This document shows, in pieces, positions 25,036 to 34,568 of a stretch of 64,000 bases of DNA (positions are counted from its first letter, which is position 1; every line of letters begins with the position of its first letter). The stretch lies in the NCBI RefSeq assembly GCF_002078605.1, contig NZ_MSJR01000005.1, positions 1 to 64,000 of the forward strand, given 5' to 3'. A model generated the notes under the pieces. It was not told where the DNA came from. It ran no database searches and worked only from the letters and a program-made list of their open reading frames with translations. Source of the DNA: Salegentibacter sediminis. Its GTDB lineage: Bacteria > Bacteroidota > Bacteroidia > Flavobacteriales > Flavobacteriaceae. Made by a program: the position numbers and the translations under genes.

Positions 25036-26571
25036 ATGCTTCTCATCATCCATCAACATGCTGCAAGGCTTGTCCGCGTCCATTACAAAGGAGAAGATTT
25101 AAAGGTAAAGGAAACTGATCTTTGCAGGATTTTTTGGGATTTAGCAGAACAGTATCCTGAGGAATTGATCTGTTGGTGTGAAGAAAGTTATGTTGATGAA
25201 TTTAACAAGAGCCTTTTAAAGGAAATATTTCCGCATGATTTAATCATGGCCTCTTATGCCCTGGAGCATTCGTATTTTCCAGAACAAATTGGTTATATCG
25301 ATCAGCATCCCGCAATAAATGTTAACCCGGAAGTACGTTATGGAACCTGGAGAATGAGTACTGATGTCGGCGGTATTAAGGGAAAAACTTTATTGTATTT
25401 CCGGGATTCTTTTGGGAAAATAAAAGATATCGGATTTTTATTAAATTCAATTGCTAAATCCGGGCAGCATAACGGATTATTCTGTTATTCAGAGCCGGGT
25501 TTCTTCAAAACGAGCCTGGTAAAGCAATATATACCTCAGCCGGTTGCGGGCATTTCAGAGCTTTTCTCCTTTGTATATATGCATTATAAGACAGGTCGGG
25601 TTTGGTTGTTATTATGGTGTTTTATAAAGTTTGAGCGCTCCTTGCCGATTCTTTCCCTGTTGAGATTATTTTTCAGAAAGAAGTATTTTTTAAAGGAAAT
25701 CGATCTAAGGAATCTTGAGAAGAAAAGGGTAAATAAGCTTCCTAAATCGATAAGTATTGATGTGATCATCCCTACCCTTGGAAGAAGAGAATATTTGTTG
25801 CGGGTTTTAGACGATCTTAAAAAACAAAGCTTATTGCCAAAAAAGGTAGTCGTGGTAGAGCAAAATCCCGATCCAAAATCCCAAACAGAATTACCAGAGC
25901 TAAGCTCGAAAGCCTGGCCTTTTGAAATCGTACACCATTTTATTCATAAAACCGGGGCTTGTACGGCCCGTAATATGGCCCTGGAAGAAGTAGATGCCGA
26001 TTGGGTGTTTTTTGCCGATGATGATATAAGATTGACTTCTAATTTATTACAATCAAGTTTGGAAGAATTGAATCGATTGGGAATAAATTGTCTCAATTTG
26101 AATGCCTATCAAACTGGTGAAAAACAATTCTTTCATAAGATCAAACAATGGGGAAGTTTTGGATCCGGAGTTAGTATTGTTAATTCAAAGTTCACAAAAG
26201 ACTTAAGATTTGAAGAGGTTTTTGAATATGGGTTTGGCGAAGATCAGGAATATGGCATGCAATTACGAAATGCCGGATGTGATATCATCTATCATCCAGA
26301 TTTAAAGATATTACATTTAAAAGCTCCCAGGGGTGGCTTCAGAGATATTTCTCTACCACCATGGAAAAACGATGGCCCCAAGCCGTCTCCCACCATCATG
26401 TTGTTTGCCCAGAAGTATTTTAGTGCGTACCAGTTGAAAGGATTTAAAACTGAACTTTTTTTCCGGAATTATGACTTTGGCAAAACCCTTAACCCCATAA
26501 AATATTGGAGGAATATGCAATTGCGGTGGAATAAAAGTAAAAATTGGGCTAAAAAACTGTCACTTAAATAA
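25036..26571 (+). CDS. Family 2 glycosyltransferase with unknown N-terminal domain
   Basis: A 511-residue protein. From about residue 238 it is a GT2 enzyme: SIDVIIPTLGRREYLLRVLD, VVEQNP near 278, CTARNMALEEVDADWVFFAD, with the metal site ADDD near 329-332, and FGEDQEYGMQLRNAG near 400-414. The first ~235 residues (beginning MLLIIHQHAARLVRV) match no family I know; they contain a CWCEES stretch and GTWRMSTDVGGIKGK. No membrane span is evident. It begins a new co-directional operon. Confidence 0.8.
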   Translation: MLLIIHQHAARLVRVHYKGEDLKVKETDLCRIFWDLAEQYPEELICWCEESYVDEFNKSLLKEIFPHDLIMASYALEHSYFPEQIGYIDQHPAINVNPEVRYGTWRMSTDVGGIKGKTLLYFRDSFGKIKDIGFLLNSIAKSGQHNGLFCYSEPGFFKTSLVKQYIPQPVAGISELFSFVYMHYKTGRVWLLLWCFIKFERSLPILSLLRLFFRKKYFLKEIDLRNLEKKRVNKLPKSISIDVIIPTLGRREYLLRVLDDLKKQSLLPKKVVVVEQNPDPKSQTELPELSSKAWPFEIVHHFIHKTGACTARNMALEEVDADWVFFADDDIRLTSNLLQSSLEELNRLGINCLNLNAYQTGEKQFFHKIKQWGSFGSGVSIVNSKFTKDLRFEEVFEYGFGEDQEYGMQLRNAGCDIIYHPDLKILHLKAPRGGFRDISLPPWKNDGPKPSPTIMLFAQKYFSAYQLKGFKTELFFRNYDFGKTLNPIKYWRNMQLRWNKSKNWAKKLSLK

Positions 26572-26577
26572 TTTTCC

Positions 26578-28422
26578 ATGATGAAATTTTTAATCAGCCA
26601 GAGGGCCCTTGATCATAATGATTTTCAAAAACTGGAATTGAAATATCAGGTTGAGACGGGTTCTGCAGGGCCATATAGTTTTGTCACCGAAAAAGACACC
26701 AGCGTTTACAATGGGCAACGCCTTAGGTTTTTTATAGATGGGTATATACGGGATTTTAATTGTGCAATGCCGGATGTAGCTTCTCAAACTGAAAATGCCA
26801 TTGGCTTAATTACTAAACAATGGCCCGTCCCAGACTCCATAAGTGGGTCTTTTTCCAGTGTGATCATTGAGGAAAACACTGGGGAAATAGTTATTTGCAA
26901 TGATGCGATAGGGGTGTATCCTTTATATTACTTTGCGGGGGAGGATGAATTTTATATCTCTAACAGTCTTATTTGGTTGGGTGTCTTCTCTGAGGCTTCC
27001 ATAGATGAGGTGGGGCTATTTCAACGCACTTATTGTCCTGAATTTGCAAATATCGGGTCCAGAACGCTATTAAAAAATGTAAAACGCCTGTTACCGGGAG
27101 AATGGATTAGGTTTAATAAGTCGGGAGAAATAAAAAAGAAAAAATATGATAATGAATTATACCAGAACCTTTCAGATAGTATTCTTCCTTTAGATTATTG
27201 GATAGCATTTAAAAGGGAGATATCATATTGCCTGGCAGAGGAGGAGAATGTCCACATAGGCTTGAGTGGTGGGATGGACAGTAGGTTAATAATTGCCGGA
27301 GTTCCAGAGGGAAAAAATATGTCCGGACATACATACGGGCAGGAAGATTATTATGAAACTCTTATTGCAAAACGCGTTGCGGAGCTGTATGACGCCAAAT
27401 TCAAAAGTTATTCCCATCCTGAATTGAATTTTCCATCTAAGGAAATCCTTGAGAAATATACTATTGAAACAGAGGCTATTTATTTAAACCATTGGCTTGA
27501 AATTTTAGAGGACCAGAACAAAGATAACAGGGAAATCATGTTGGTAGGGGATATGACCGAATCTTTGCAGGGAAGAAACCTTCCGATGAAAAAAAACTGG
27601 AAAAACTTTAAGCAGTATTACCTGGGACGCAAGGAATATCCTTTAACTCAAAATACAAGCGAAAAATTTGAGGATTGGAAAGAAGCTGTCATAAGTAAAT
27701 ACACCGGTTTGGTATCTCAAAAGCATCTCAATCGGATAAATGTAGAACTAACGGAGAAACAAATAAAGAATGAGATTACTGCAGATCTAGAAGAACTATT
27801 TTTAAGGATTGAACAGCATAATCTTCCTTATCTGGAACTGGTTTCCGAGATATTTACCTGGTTTACTCATTCCCGAATTCCGATGGGCAAACAGATACTG
27901 ATCTTAAATTCTAATTTTAAAAGTCTTTGTGTTCCGATGTCTGTTCAAATTCTTCGGTTAACCAGCAATCTGCATCCAAATCTTAGACTGAATGGCAGGT
28001 ATATAAAATCTTTGTTTGCCTCGGTTAAGGATTTAAAATCGGCTGCAGGCGTGCCTACGAGTCAGATCCCATTTATCCCTTTTAATTCGCCGGAAATATT
28101 AAAAGTCCCAATATGGTTTTTAAGATCGGAAATAGATGATTTTCTTATAAAGAGAGTGATGAAGTCTGGTAACCCAAAGAAGAGATACCGGGTATTAAAA
28201 TCTTTTAATTGGGTAGAAGTGTATCAGCAGCCGAAAATGGAGGCAAAATTGCGGTCTTACTTCGAGAAAAATTATTTAGGAGAAGGATATACAAATGCTG
28301 TAATTAATGGAGCTCTCCAACGTAGAGACCTGGAGCAATGGCCGCTTAGCAATATCAATATAATTAATGCTGCAGCATTAAATGCAGAATTAGCCCTGCT
28401 AAAAGCCCTCAAAGACGAATGA
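26578..28422 (+). CDS. Asparagine-synthase-like protein lacking the glutaminase cysteine
   Basis: A 614-residue protein with the two-domain layout of AsnB. The N-terminal part carries the Ntn-like remnants GSFSSVIIEENTGEIVICND and VYPLYYFAGEDEFYISNS. The C-terminal synthetase part has the ATP pyrophosphatase loop HIGLSGGMDSRL near 222-233. Residue 2 is Met or Lys, not the Cys needed to release ammonia from glutamine, so it may use free ammonia, another amine, or merely adenylate a carboxyl. In a glycan locus, amidation of a uronic acid is plausible but unproven. It sits 6 bp after the GT2 gene and overlaps the next by 4 bp. Confidence 0.75.
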   Translation: MMKFLISQRALDHNDFQKLELKYQVETGSAGPYSFVTEKDTSVYNGQRLRFFIDGYIRDFNCAMPDVASQTENAIGLITKQWPVPDSISGSFSSVIIEENTGEIVICNDAIGVYPLYYFAGEDEFYISNSLIWLGVFSEASIDEVGLFQRTYCPEFANIGSRTLLKNVKRLLPGEWIRFNKSGEIKKKKYDNELYQNLSDSILPLDYWIAFKREISYCLAEEENVHIGLSGGMDSRLIIAGVPEGKNMSGHTYGQEDYYETLIAKRVAELYDAKFKSYSHPELNFPSKEILEKYTIETEAIYLNHWLEILEDQNKDNREIMLVGDMTESLQGRNLPMKKNWKNFKQYYLGRKEYPLTQNTSEKFEDWKEAVISKYTGLVSQKHLNRINVELTEKQIKNEITADLEELFLRIEQHNLPYLELVSEIFTWFTHSRIPMGKQILILNSNFKSLCVPMSVQILRLTSNLHPNLRLNGRYIKSLFASVKDLKSAAGVPTSQIPFIPFNSPEILKVPIWFLRSEIDDFLIKRVMKSGNPKKRYRVLKSFNWVEVYQQPKMEAKLRSYFEKNYLGEGYTNAVINGALQRRDLEQWPLSNINIINAAALNAELALLKALKDE

Positions 28423-29396
28423 AATTTAATCTAATCATCTGTACATATCAACGGAGGCAGGCCATAGAGCGACTCTTAGAATCGGTTAGGGAGCAAAAGT
28501 TATATCCCGATGAGATCCTCGTCATTGATGCTTCTCCCGATGATTTAACGAAAAAGCTATTTGAGGATAAGGTTTACCCTGCTTTAAAATACCACAAAGT
28601 AGGAAAGGATGATAGCGGATTAACCCGCCAGCGTAATTTTGGGATAAAACATTCGAGTCCCGAGATGGAGGTTCTTTGTTTTTTGGATGATGATATAGTG
28701 CTTGAACCCGATTATTTTGAGAAGCTGGTTGAGAGCTATATTAAATACCCCCGGGCCATTGGAATTGGGGGTAGGATAAAGGATGATATTGCGTGGAAAA
28801 AAGTTTCAGAAAACAATAAACCGCGATTTGCTGAATTTCAATTTGATGGGTATGTCCGGCCTCTGGGACAACGAAATGTCTTAAGAAAACGATTAGGCTT
28901 ATTATCAGACAAACCGCCGGGCGTCATGCCTGAATTCTCCCATGGTTTTTCAACCGGATTCTTACCTCCTTCGGAAAAGATTTACCCGGTAGAATTCTTT
29001 ATGGGGGGAGTGGCCTCTTATAAGCATGAACTTTTTTCAGAAATAAATTTTTCAGAAAAATTTATAGGTTATAGTTTGTATGAAGACCTCGATTTTTGTT
29101 TACGAGCCTCCAAAATTGGGCAATTATATGTGAATACGGCTGCAAAAGTAGCGCATCTTCATGACGAAGCTGGCAGGCCCGATCATTATAAATATGGGAG
29201 AATGGTTGTTGAGAATGGATATCACGTATGGAAATTGAAAAATCCGAAACCTTCCTTTAAAGCAGCCTTTAAATTCTGGGCAATACATGTCTTATTGTTA
29301 ATGATTAGATTTGTAAATGGCTTTAGTAAAGATAAAAGTGGGTTTAATGATGCCCGGGGAAGACTTCGAGGTTTATTAAGCGTGTTAAACCAATAG
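28419..29396 (+). CDS. Family 2 glycosyltransferase
   Basis: GT-A enzyme of 325 residues: FNLIICTYQRRQAIERLLES (3-22), VIDASPDD near 37, the metal site CFLDDDIVLEPDYF near 89-102, and YSLYEDLDFCLRASKIG near 217-233 as the catalytic acidic region. A MGGVASYKHELF segment precedes it. The C-terminal 40 residues hold one hydrophobic stretch, which may give membrane contact. Overlaps the asparagine-synthase-like gene by 4 bp. Sugars unknown. Confidence 0.85.
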   Translation: MKFNLIICTYQRRQAIERLLESVREQKLYPDEILVIDASPDDLTKKLFEDKVYPALKYHKVGKDDSGLTRQRNFGIKHSSPEMEVLCFLDDDIVLEPDYFEKLVESYIKYPRAIGIGGRIKDDIAWKKVSENNKPRFAEFQFDGYVRPLGQRNVLRKRLGLLSDKPPGVMPEFSHGFSTGFLPPSEKIYPVEFFMGGVASYKHELFSEINFSEKFIGYSLYEDLDFCLRASKIGQLYVNTAAKVAHLHDEAGRPDHYKYGRMVVENGYHVWKLKNPKPSFKAAFKFWAIHVLLLMIRFVNGFSKDKSGFNDARGRLRGLLSVLNQ

Positions 29397-29464
29397 ATCA
29401 ACCCGATAAATTTGTTTTAGCTTTTAACTGATAATATGTCTTTGCTGTAATTTAATTTAAGTTG

Positions 29465-30199
29465 ATGGGTGCTGATAAAAATGAAATTGTCTTATTATTA
29501 ACCGGGACTATTGAAAGGAACTCTTCAGATGTCCTGGCGGTGAAGGATCCAGAAATCAGAAAGCAGCAATATTTAGAAGCAATATCATTTTATTTAGCTA
29601 ATACTCCTTATAAAATAGTTTTTTCTGAAAATTCCGGTTACTCCCTGGCTGAGTATTTTCCAGGGTCGGAGAGGTTGGAATTTATAACTTTTCAATCTCC
29701 GATAACTTCTCCCGATAGAGGGAAAGGTTGGAAAGAGTTAGAAATTATAGATTATACTTTAAAAAAATCAGGATTTATTAAGGAGACAAGTATAGTTGTA
29801 AAGATAACGGGGAGGTTGAAGGTTTTGAATATTAATAAATTGGCCAACCCTGCTCAAAAGCTGATGTCATCTAATGATAAATTAGTGATGAGTAATATTT
29901 ACAAAAGATTGAAAATGGATTCCAGGTGTTTTCTTTTTACAAAGGAATTCTGGCCTTATCTAAAGGAAAACGGAGACTCCATAAATCTGGGATTCTCTTT
30001 TGAAAAAGCCCTATGGCAGGCAATTATGGATTTTAAAATTAAAGAGAAGGGGAGTTATAGACAATTCTCCCAACCCTTGAGAATAAAAGGGATTAGTGGA
30101 GGTTTTGGCACACCATATAAACACGGGAGTTTAATAATTTTTGCCAAACAGCTTAAACATTTTCTAAATCCTATCGCTTATCGGGAGATTTTAAAATGA
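29465..30199 (+). CDS. Protein of unknown function in glycan locus
   Basis: A 244-residue soluble protein (ATG at 29465, following a possible TTG at 29462). I do not recognise a family. It begins EIVLLLTGTIERNSSDVLAV, then has KIVFSENSGYSLAEYFPG and SIVVKITGRLKVLN. The early short hydrophobic strand, the SEN and the TGR motifs are reminiscent of small GT-A-like transferases of bacterial glycan clusters (TGRxxxxN), so a glycosyltransferase is possible. It lies between two sugar transferases, in the same orientation. Confidence 0.6.
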   Translation: MGADKNEIVLLLTGTIERNSSDVLAVKDPEIRKQQYLEAISFYLANTPYKIVFSENSGYSLAEYFPGSERLEFITFQSPITSPDRGKGWKELEIIDYTLKKSGFIKETSIVVKITGRLKVLNINKLANPAQKLMSSNDKLVMSNIYKRLKMDSRCFLFTKEFWPYLKENGDSINLGFSFEKALWQAIMDFKIKEKGSYRQFSQPLRIKGISGGFGTPYKHGSLIIFAKQLKHFLNPIAYREILK

Positions 30200-30235
30200 G
30201 CTGTTTTCAAATAAATAACGATTAATTGATAACCG

Positions 30236-31303
30236 ATGCAAACAGTTTTTATAGCTTTTACTTTAAAGAATTCTTCGGTTGCCGAATTTTTTGTAAGTCT
30301 GGCGAATAAACTATCAAAAACTCATCACGTAATTATTTTTACCTATGCCACTGAAGCTCATAAGCTAATCCTTGATGAGTCGATAAGTATTCTGGAATGG
30401 CCGTCCAGAAGACCTACGAAGTTTGCTGATTTTCGGTTCTTAGTAAAGAATATAAGGGAGCATAAACCTGAAATCCTGATTGCAAGCTTTGGAGCTGTTA
30501 ATCTTTTTATTCTGGCAGGCTTCTTAATGAGGGTAAAGCATCGGGTGGCCTGGTATCATACCTTGACAAGCCAATTAGAATTTAAGCATTTCCTGTTTTG
30601 GCGAAAAAAAAACCTATTCAAGCTGGCTACCAGGATAATGGCGAATTCAGAATCGGCGAAGTTAGATGCCATCAAGGCCTTTAATATAAATAGTGAAAAA
30701 TTAGAGGTTGTACCCAATGCAGTACATGACCCCCTGATTCAGGAGAAAACTAATCAAAACAAATTGGTTTATGCCGGGAGATTACATAGCGTTAAAGGAA
30801 TTAAAGTTCTTTTAAGGTCTTTGGCCATTGTCAGGGAGGATCATCCCGATATTTTATTAGAAGTAATAGGAGGGGAAGATGAGCAAGGACTTATGCCGGA
30901 ATTGATTAAACTTAAGGAAGAATTAAACCTGGAGAGAAATATTCGGTTTGTCGGGAGTCAATCAAAAGATTATGTATTGCGAGCTTTTTCCACTGCCTTT
31001 TGCAGTATTGTTCCTTCTTATTATGAAGCTTTTGGATATGTGGTGATAGAAAGTTTTTCGGTACATACTCCGGTTATAGGTTCTAATACTACCGGGATAG
31101 CCGAAATTATAGAAGATGAGGTGAGTGGTCTATTATTTGAGCCGGGAAATCATCGGGAATTGGCATCACAACTACTTAGATTATTGGAGCAACCGCATTT
31201 TAGAGATGAACTTGCGGAACAGGCTTATAAGAGGTTTCTGGGGAAATATGAATTAAATAATGTAGTTGATGATTTTGTGGAGCAATCTATTATCTTTAAA
31301 TAA
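30236..31303 (+). CDS. Family 4 glycosyltransferase
   Basis: GT-B transferase of 355 residues. The N-terminal domain has AWYHTLTSQLEFKHF and RIMANSESAKLDAIKAF; the C-terminal domain has LVYAGRLHSVKGIKVLLRSL near 177-196, RFVGSQSKDYVLRAF and SIVPSYYEAFGYVVIESFS, whose EAFGYVVIE is the EX7E donor motif. It then runs TPVIGSNTTGIAEII. Complete and normal in length. Donor sugar unknown. Confidence 0.9.
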   Translation: MQTVFIAFTLKNSSVAEFFVSLANKLSKTHHVIIFTYATEAHKLILDESISILEWPSRRPTKFADFRFLVKNIREHKPEILIASFGAVNLFILAGFLMRVKHRVAWYHTLTSQLEFKHFLFWRKKNLFKLATRIMANSESAKLDAIKAFNINSEKLEVVPNAVHDPLIQEKTNQNKLVYAGRLHSVKGIKVLLRSLAIVREDHPDILLEVIGGEDEQGLMPELIKLKEELNLERNIRFVGSQSKDYVLRAFSTAFCSIVPSYYEAFGYVVIESFSVHTPVIGSNTTGIAEIIEDEVSGLLFEPGNHRELASQLLRLLEQPHFRDELAEQAYKRFLGKYELNNVVDDFVEQSIIFK

Positions 31304-31317
31304 GGTTTACTGTTTAA

Positions 31318-32127
31318 ATGAATAAAGAACGAGAGGAAATAAATAAGCGACAAAGAGAATTTTATCAAAATTTTGATAAGAATTTACCCAGTAAGATCTG
31401 GTCTTATTTTAGAAACAGAGCCTTGAACAGTCTTAAGAAGCAAATTGGCGTAGAACAGGATATTTACGATTTGCATAAAAGCTGGTTTGGAGAGCTTTCA
31501 CAAAAAAAGGTGCTTGACCTTGGGTGTTATGCCGGAAATGTTTTGAGTATGCATCTCGCCCAGCACTCGAAGGAATATTTGGGGATAGATTTAAGCCCTA
31601 AAGGGATAGCCCTCTTTAACCGAAGACTCGAAAATATCCCGGGAGCCAGGGCTGAAGTGATGGATTTTCTCTCGGAGGAATTCAAAGAAAAAGATTTCGA
31701 CCTGATCTATGCCTATGGGGTTTTACATCATTTTAAAGATGTAGATGAGCTAATAAATACATTGCTGGAGAAACTCGCGGTCGGGGGTGAGATTATTAGT
31801 TATGACCCACTTCAAACCAGTAAACCTATAAAGTTATTAAGAAACATTTACCGACCTTTTCAAAGTGACCGCGATTGGGAGTGGCCTTTTTCCAAAAAGA
31901 CTTATTATAAGTTCGAAAAGGCATTTGAAATGAAGGAGCGCAGGGCTGTGCTGGGCAAGGCCAAGTGGAGTGCCCTGATTGGATTTCTGCCGCTTTCTGA
32001 AGAAAAAAAACTAACAAAGGCCAGAGCCTGGCATCAGGAGGACTGGGATATGTCTGCCAGTTCTGATGAACATATGTTTTCATGTATGCATTTAAGTATG
32101 CGCATGGCTAAAAAGCCATCAAAATGA
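31318..32127 (+). CDS. Class I SAM-dependent methyltransferase
   Basis: A 269-residue Methyltransf_11-like enzyme: KVLDLGCYAGNVLSMHLA near 63-80, YLGIDLSPKGIALFNRRL, then DLIYAYGVLHHFKDVDELI near 130-150. The usual Gly-rich loop reads GCYAGN. It overlaps the double glycosyltransferase by 4 bp, so the products are likely made in step. The methylated substrate is probably a sugar of the same glycan (inference). Confidence 0.83.
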   Translation: MNKEREEINKRQREFYQNFDKNLPSKIWSYFRNRALNSLKKQIGVEQDIYDLHKSWFGELSQKKVLDLGCYAGNVLSMHLAQHSKEYLGIDLSPKGIALFNRRLENIPGARAEVMDFLSEEFKEKDFDLIYAYGVLHHFKDVDELINTLLEKLAVGGEIISYDPLQTSKPIKLLRNIYRPFQSDRDWEWPFSKKTYYKFEKAFEMKERRAVLGKAKWSALIGFLPLSEEKKLTKARAWHQEDWDMSASSDEHMFSCMHLSMRMAKKPSK

Positions 32128-34568
32128 GATTTGCCATTTTCACCCATGTGATTCATCATAGAATTCAGGGCCGTTATCATGCCTACAGTCCTTATGTGCG
32201 TGAGATGAATTTGTGGTTTAAATATCCAGAAGAAGTTGAAGTTGTGGCAGCTTTAGAGAAGAGAAGGAGAATGGGGGAGAAGGAGACCAGGGGAATGGAG
32301 GCTCGCTATCTTCACGAAAACCTGACCTTTACTGCAATCCCGGCTTTTAATCTACTTGGTGTTAAAAATATCGTTATAGCACTCTTTAAAATACCGGTGA
32401 TTTTCTTCAGAATAATGAGGGCAATGCGGCGGGCCGATCATTTGCATCTGCGTTGCCCGGGGAATATCGGATTGCTTGCTGCTATTGCCCAGATCTTTTT
32501 TCCGAAGAAACCCAAATCGGTTAAATACGCGGGGAACTGGGATCCCGATGCCAGGCAACCCCTTAGCTACAGGCTTCAGAAATGGATATTAAGCAATACT
32601 TTCTTGAGTCGGAAGCTCAAGGTATTGGTTTACGGGGACTGGCCGGGCCGGACTAAAAATGTAATTCCATTCTTTACCGCCAGTTTTTCTGAAAAAGATA
32701 GAGAATTGGTTCAAAAAGATTTCAGCCCGCCATATAAGTTTGTCTATACCGGAAATTTGGTGGAAGGGAAAGGAGTCTTTGAGGCAATCAATCTTATCTG
32801 GGCGCTTAAGAAAAAAGGAGTCGAAGTAGAACTTGAGATCTACGGCGACGGAGCTTTAAAAGATTCTCTCAGGGACTATATTCAGAAAAAAGAGCTGCAA
32901 AAATTCGTAAGACTAAAAGGCCGGAAAAGCCTGGAAGAATTAAAACAAGCCTATAGAGAAGCCCATTTCGTGGTTCTGCTCTCAAAGAGCGAAGGCTGGC
33001 CGAAGACTTTAGCCGAAGGCATGTGGTTTGGATGTGTTCCTGTGGCTACTAATGTTAGTTGTGTGCCGTGGATTTTAGATTACGCCAGGCGTGGAATACT
33101 TGATGGTTCAGGGTTTAAAGTTCAAAGTTTAAGCTTCAAGGCTCAGGGGTCAGGGACTTATGATAAGAATTTGAAGAGTAAGCTGGAGAAGGGGGGCAGA
33201 GGATTAACGGGGGTGGAGAGTGGAAAGTGGAAAGTGGATAGGCAACACGGATTAGAGGATACAGTAAGGAAAATCGTAGAACATATTAATAATCCGGAAG
33301 AGATGAAAAGGATGTCGATGGCTGCGCAGAAATGGAGTCAGGAATATACTTTGGAGAGGTTTGAAAAATCGATTAAACAAATCCTTATTGAAGAAAAACC
33401 GAATAAAGTTTACCCCAACCCCAATTCCTCTAAAACAAAAACTGACAACCCACAACCCACACCTGATAACCATAAACAACAAACCATAAACCATAAACAT
33501 CTCCGGGTATTACAACTAATCGATACTCTAAACCCCGGCGGAGCCGAACGCATGGCGGTGAACCTTGCGAATTCGTTGGTCGGAGAGATTGAAGCTTCAT
33601 ATCTGTGCTGTACCCGAAAAGAAGGCACCTTGAAACAGGAACTGCAAAAGGAAGTGGGTTATCTTTTCCTGAATAAAAAACACAGCCTCGACCAGAATGC
33701 TTTTTGGAAGTTGAGGACATTTATAAAGAAGCACCAGATTGATCTGGTTCACGCCCACGGCACTTCCTGGTTCTGGGGAGTACTCCTGAAATTATCCGGA
33801 CTCAAGCTAAAGCTGGTGTGGCATGATCATTACGGGGAATCGGAGCGGATCGAACAGCGGGATATAAATTTTCTGAAACCGCTCTCAAAGTATTTCGATG
33901 GAATAATTTCTGTAAACGAAGACCTTAAAGCCTGGGCTCAAAGGGAATTAAAGTCCACCGAAGTGATACAACTGAACAATTTTATCATGCCTTCAGATGG
34001 CATAAATTCCGGGCAACTATTAAAAAGCAGTTCCGCCGATTTTAAAATAATTTGTGTCGCTAATCTTCGTCCGCAGAAGGATCACCTGAACCTGCTCGCT
34101 GCTTTTGAAAAACTCGATATAAAGAAAATCAGTTTGCATCTTATTGGGGCCGATCCGGGTACAATTTACTCAAAGAAAGTTAGGGAGAAAATTGCGAATT
34201 CAGAAAAGAAAATCTTTTATTATGGCGGTCTTCCCGAGGTCTCAGGCCTTCTCCAACAGGCCGATCTTGGGGTGTTGAGTTCCCGTTCTGAAGGCCTGCC
34301 CCTGGCCCTATTGGAGTATGCCCTGGCGGGTTTGCCGGTGGTTTGCACCGAGGTGGGGAATTGCAAGAAGGTGACCGGAAGCTCAGCCTTGCTGGTACCT
34401 CCCGGCGATCCCGATGCCCTGGCCGTTGCCATTACGCAATATTTCAGCAATTCAAATATGAGAACAAGGGATGCCCTTTCTCTGCAGACCAGGATCAGAA
34501 AAGCCTACTCAAAAAAGGAGGTTCTGCCTCTTTTTCTGGAATTTTATACTAACTTGAGACTTAGATAA
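32124..34568 (+). CDS. Tandem double family 4 glycosyltransferase (fusion)
   Basis: At 814 residues this is twice the size of a GT4 enzyme. Unit 1 (1 to about 430) has FVYTGNLVEGKGVFEAINL and VVLLSKSEGWPKTLAEGMWF; unit 2 (about 455-814) begins RVLQLIDTLNPGGAERMAVN and has IICVANLRPQKDHLNLLAAF and LGVLSSRSEGLPLALLEYA. Unit 1 is interrupted at about 330-375 by a low-complexity insert, and the linker at about 430-455 is rich in Asn, Pro, Thr, Lys and His; both look like translated intergenic DNA of this genome. Two successive sugar additions by one polypeptide are possible. The insert may impair unit 1. Confidence 0.85.
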   Translation: MRFAIFTHVIHHRIQGRYHAYSPYVREMNLWFKYPEEVEVVAALEKRRRMGEKETRGMEARYLHENLTFTAIPAFNLLGVKNIVIALFKIPVIFFRIMRAMRRADHLHLRCPGNIGLLAAIAQIFFPKKPKSVKYAGNWDPDARQPLSYRLQKWILSNTFLSRKLKVLVYGDWPGRTKNVIPFFTASFSEKDRELVQKDFSPPYKFVYTGNLVEGKGVFEAINLIWALKKKGVEVELEIYGDGALKDSLRDYIQKKELQKFVRLKGRKSLEELKQAYREAHFVVLLSKSEGWPKTLAEGMWFGCVPVATNVSCVPWILDYARRGILDGSGFKVQSLSFKAQGSGTYDKNLKSKLEKGGRGLTGVESGKWKVDRQHGLEDTVRKIVEHINNPEEMKRMSMAAQKWSQEYTLERFEKSIKQILIEEKPNKVYPNPNSSKTKTDNPQPTPDNHKQQTINHKHLRVLQLIDTLNPGGAERMAVNLANSLVGEIEASYLCCTRKEGTLKQELQKEVGYLFLNKKHSLDQNAFWKLRTFIKKHQIDLVHAHGTSWFWGVLLKLSGLKLKLVWHDHYGESERIEQRDINFLKPLSKYFDGIISVNEDLKAWAQRELKSTEVIQLNNFIMPSDGINSGQLLKSSSADFKIICVANLRPQKDHLNLLAAFEKLDIKKISLHLIGADPGTIYSKKVREKIANSEKKIFYYGGLPEVSGLLQQADLGVLSSRSEGLPLALLEYALAGLPVVCTEVGNCKKVTGSSALLVPPGDPDALAVAITQYFSNSNMRTRDALSLQTRIRKAYSKKEVLPLFLEFYTNLRLR

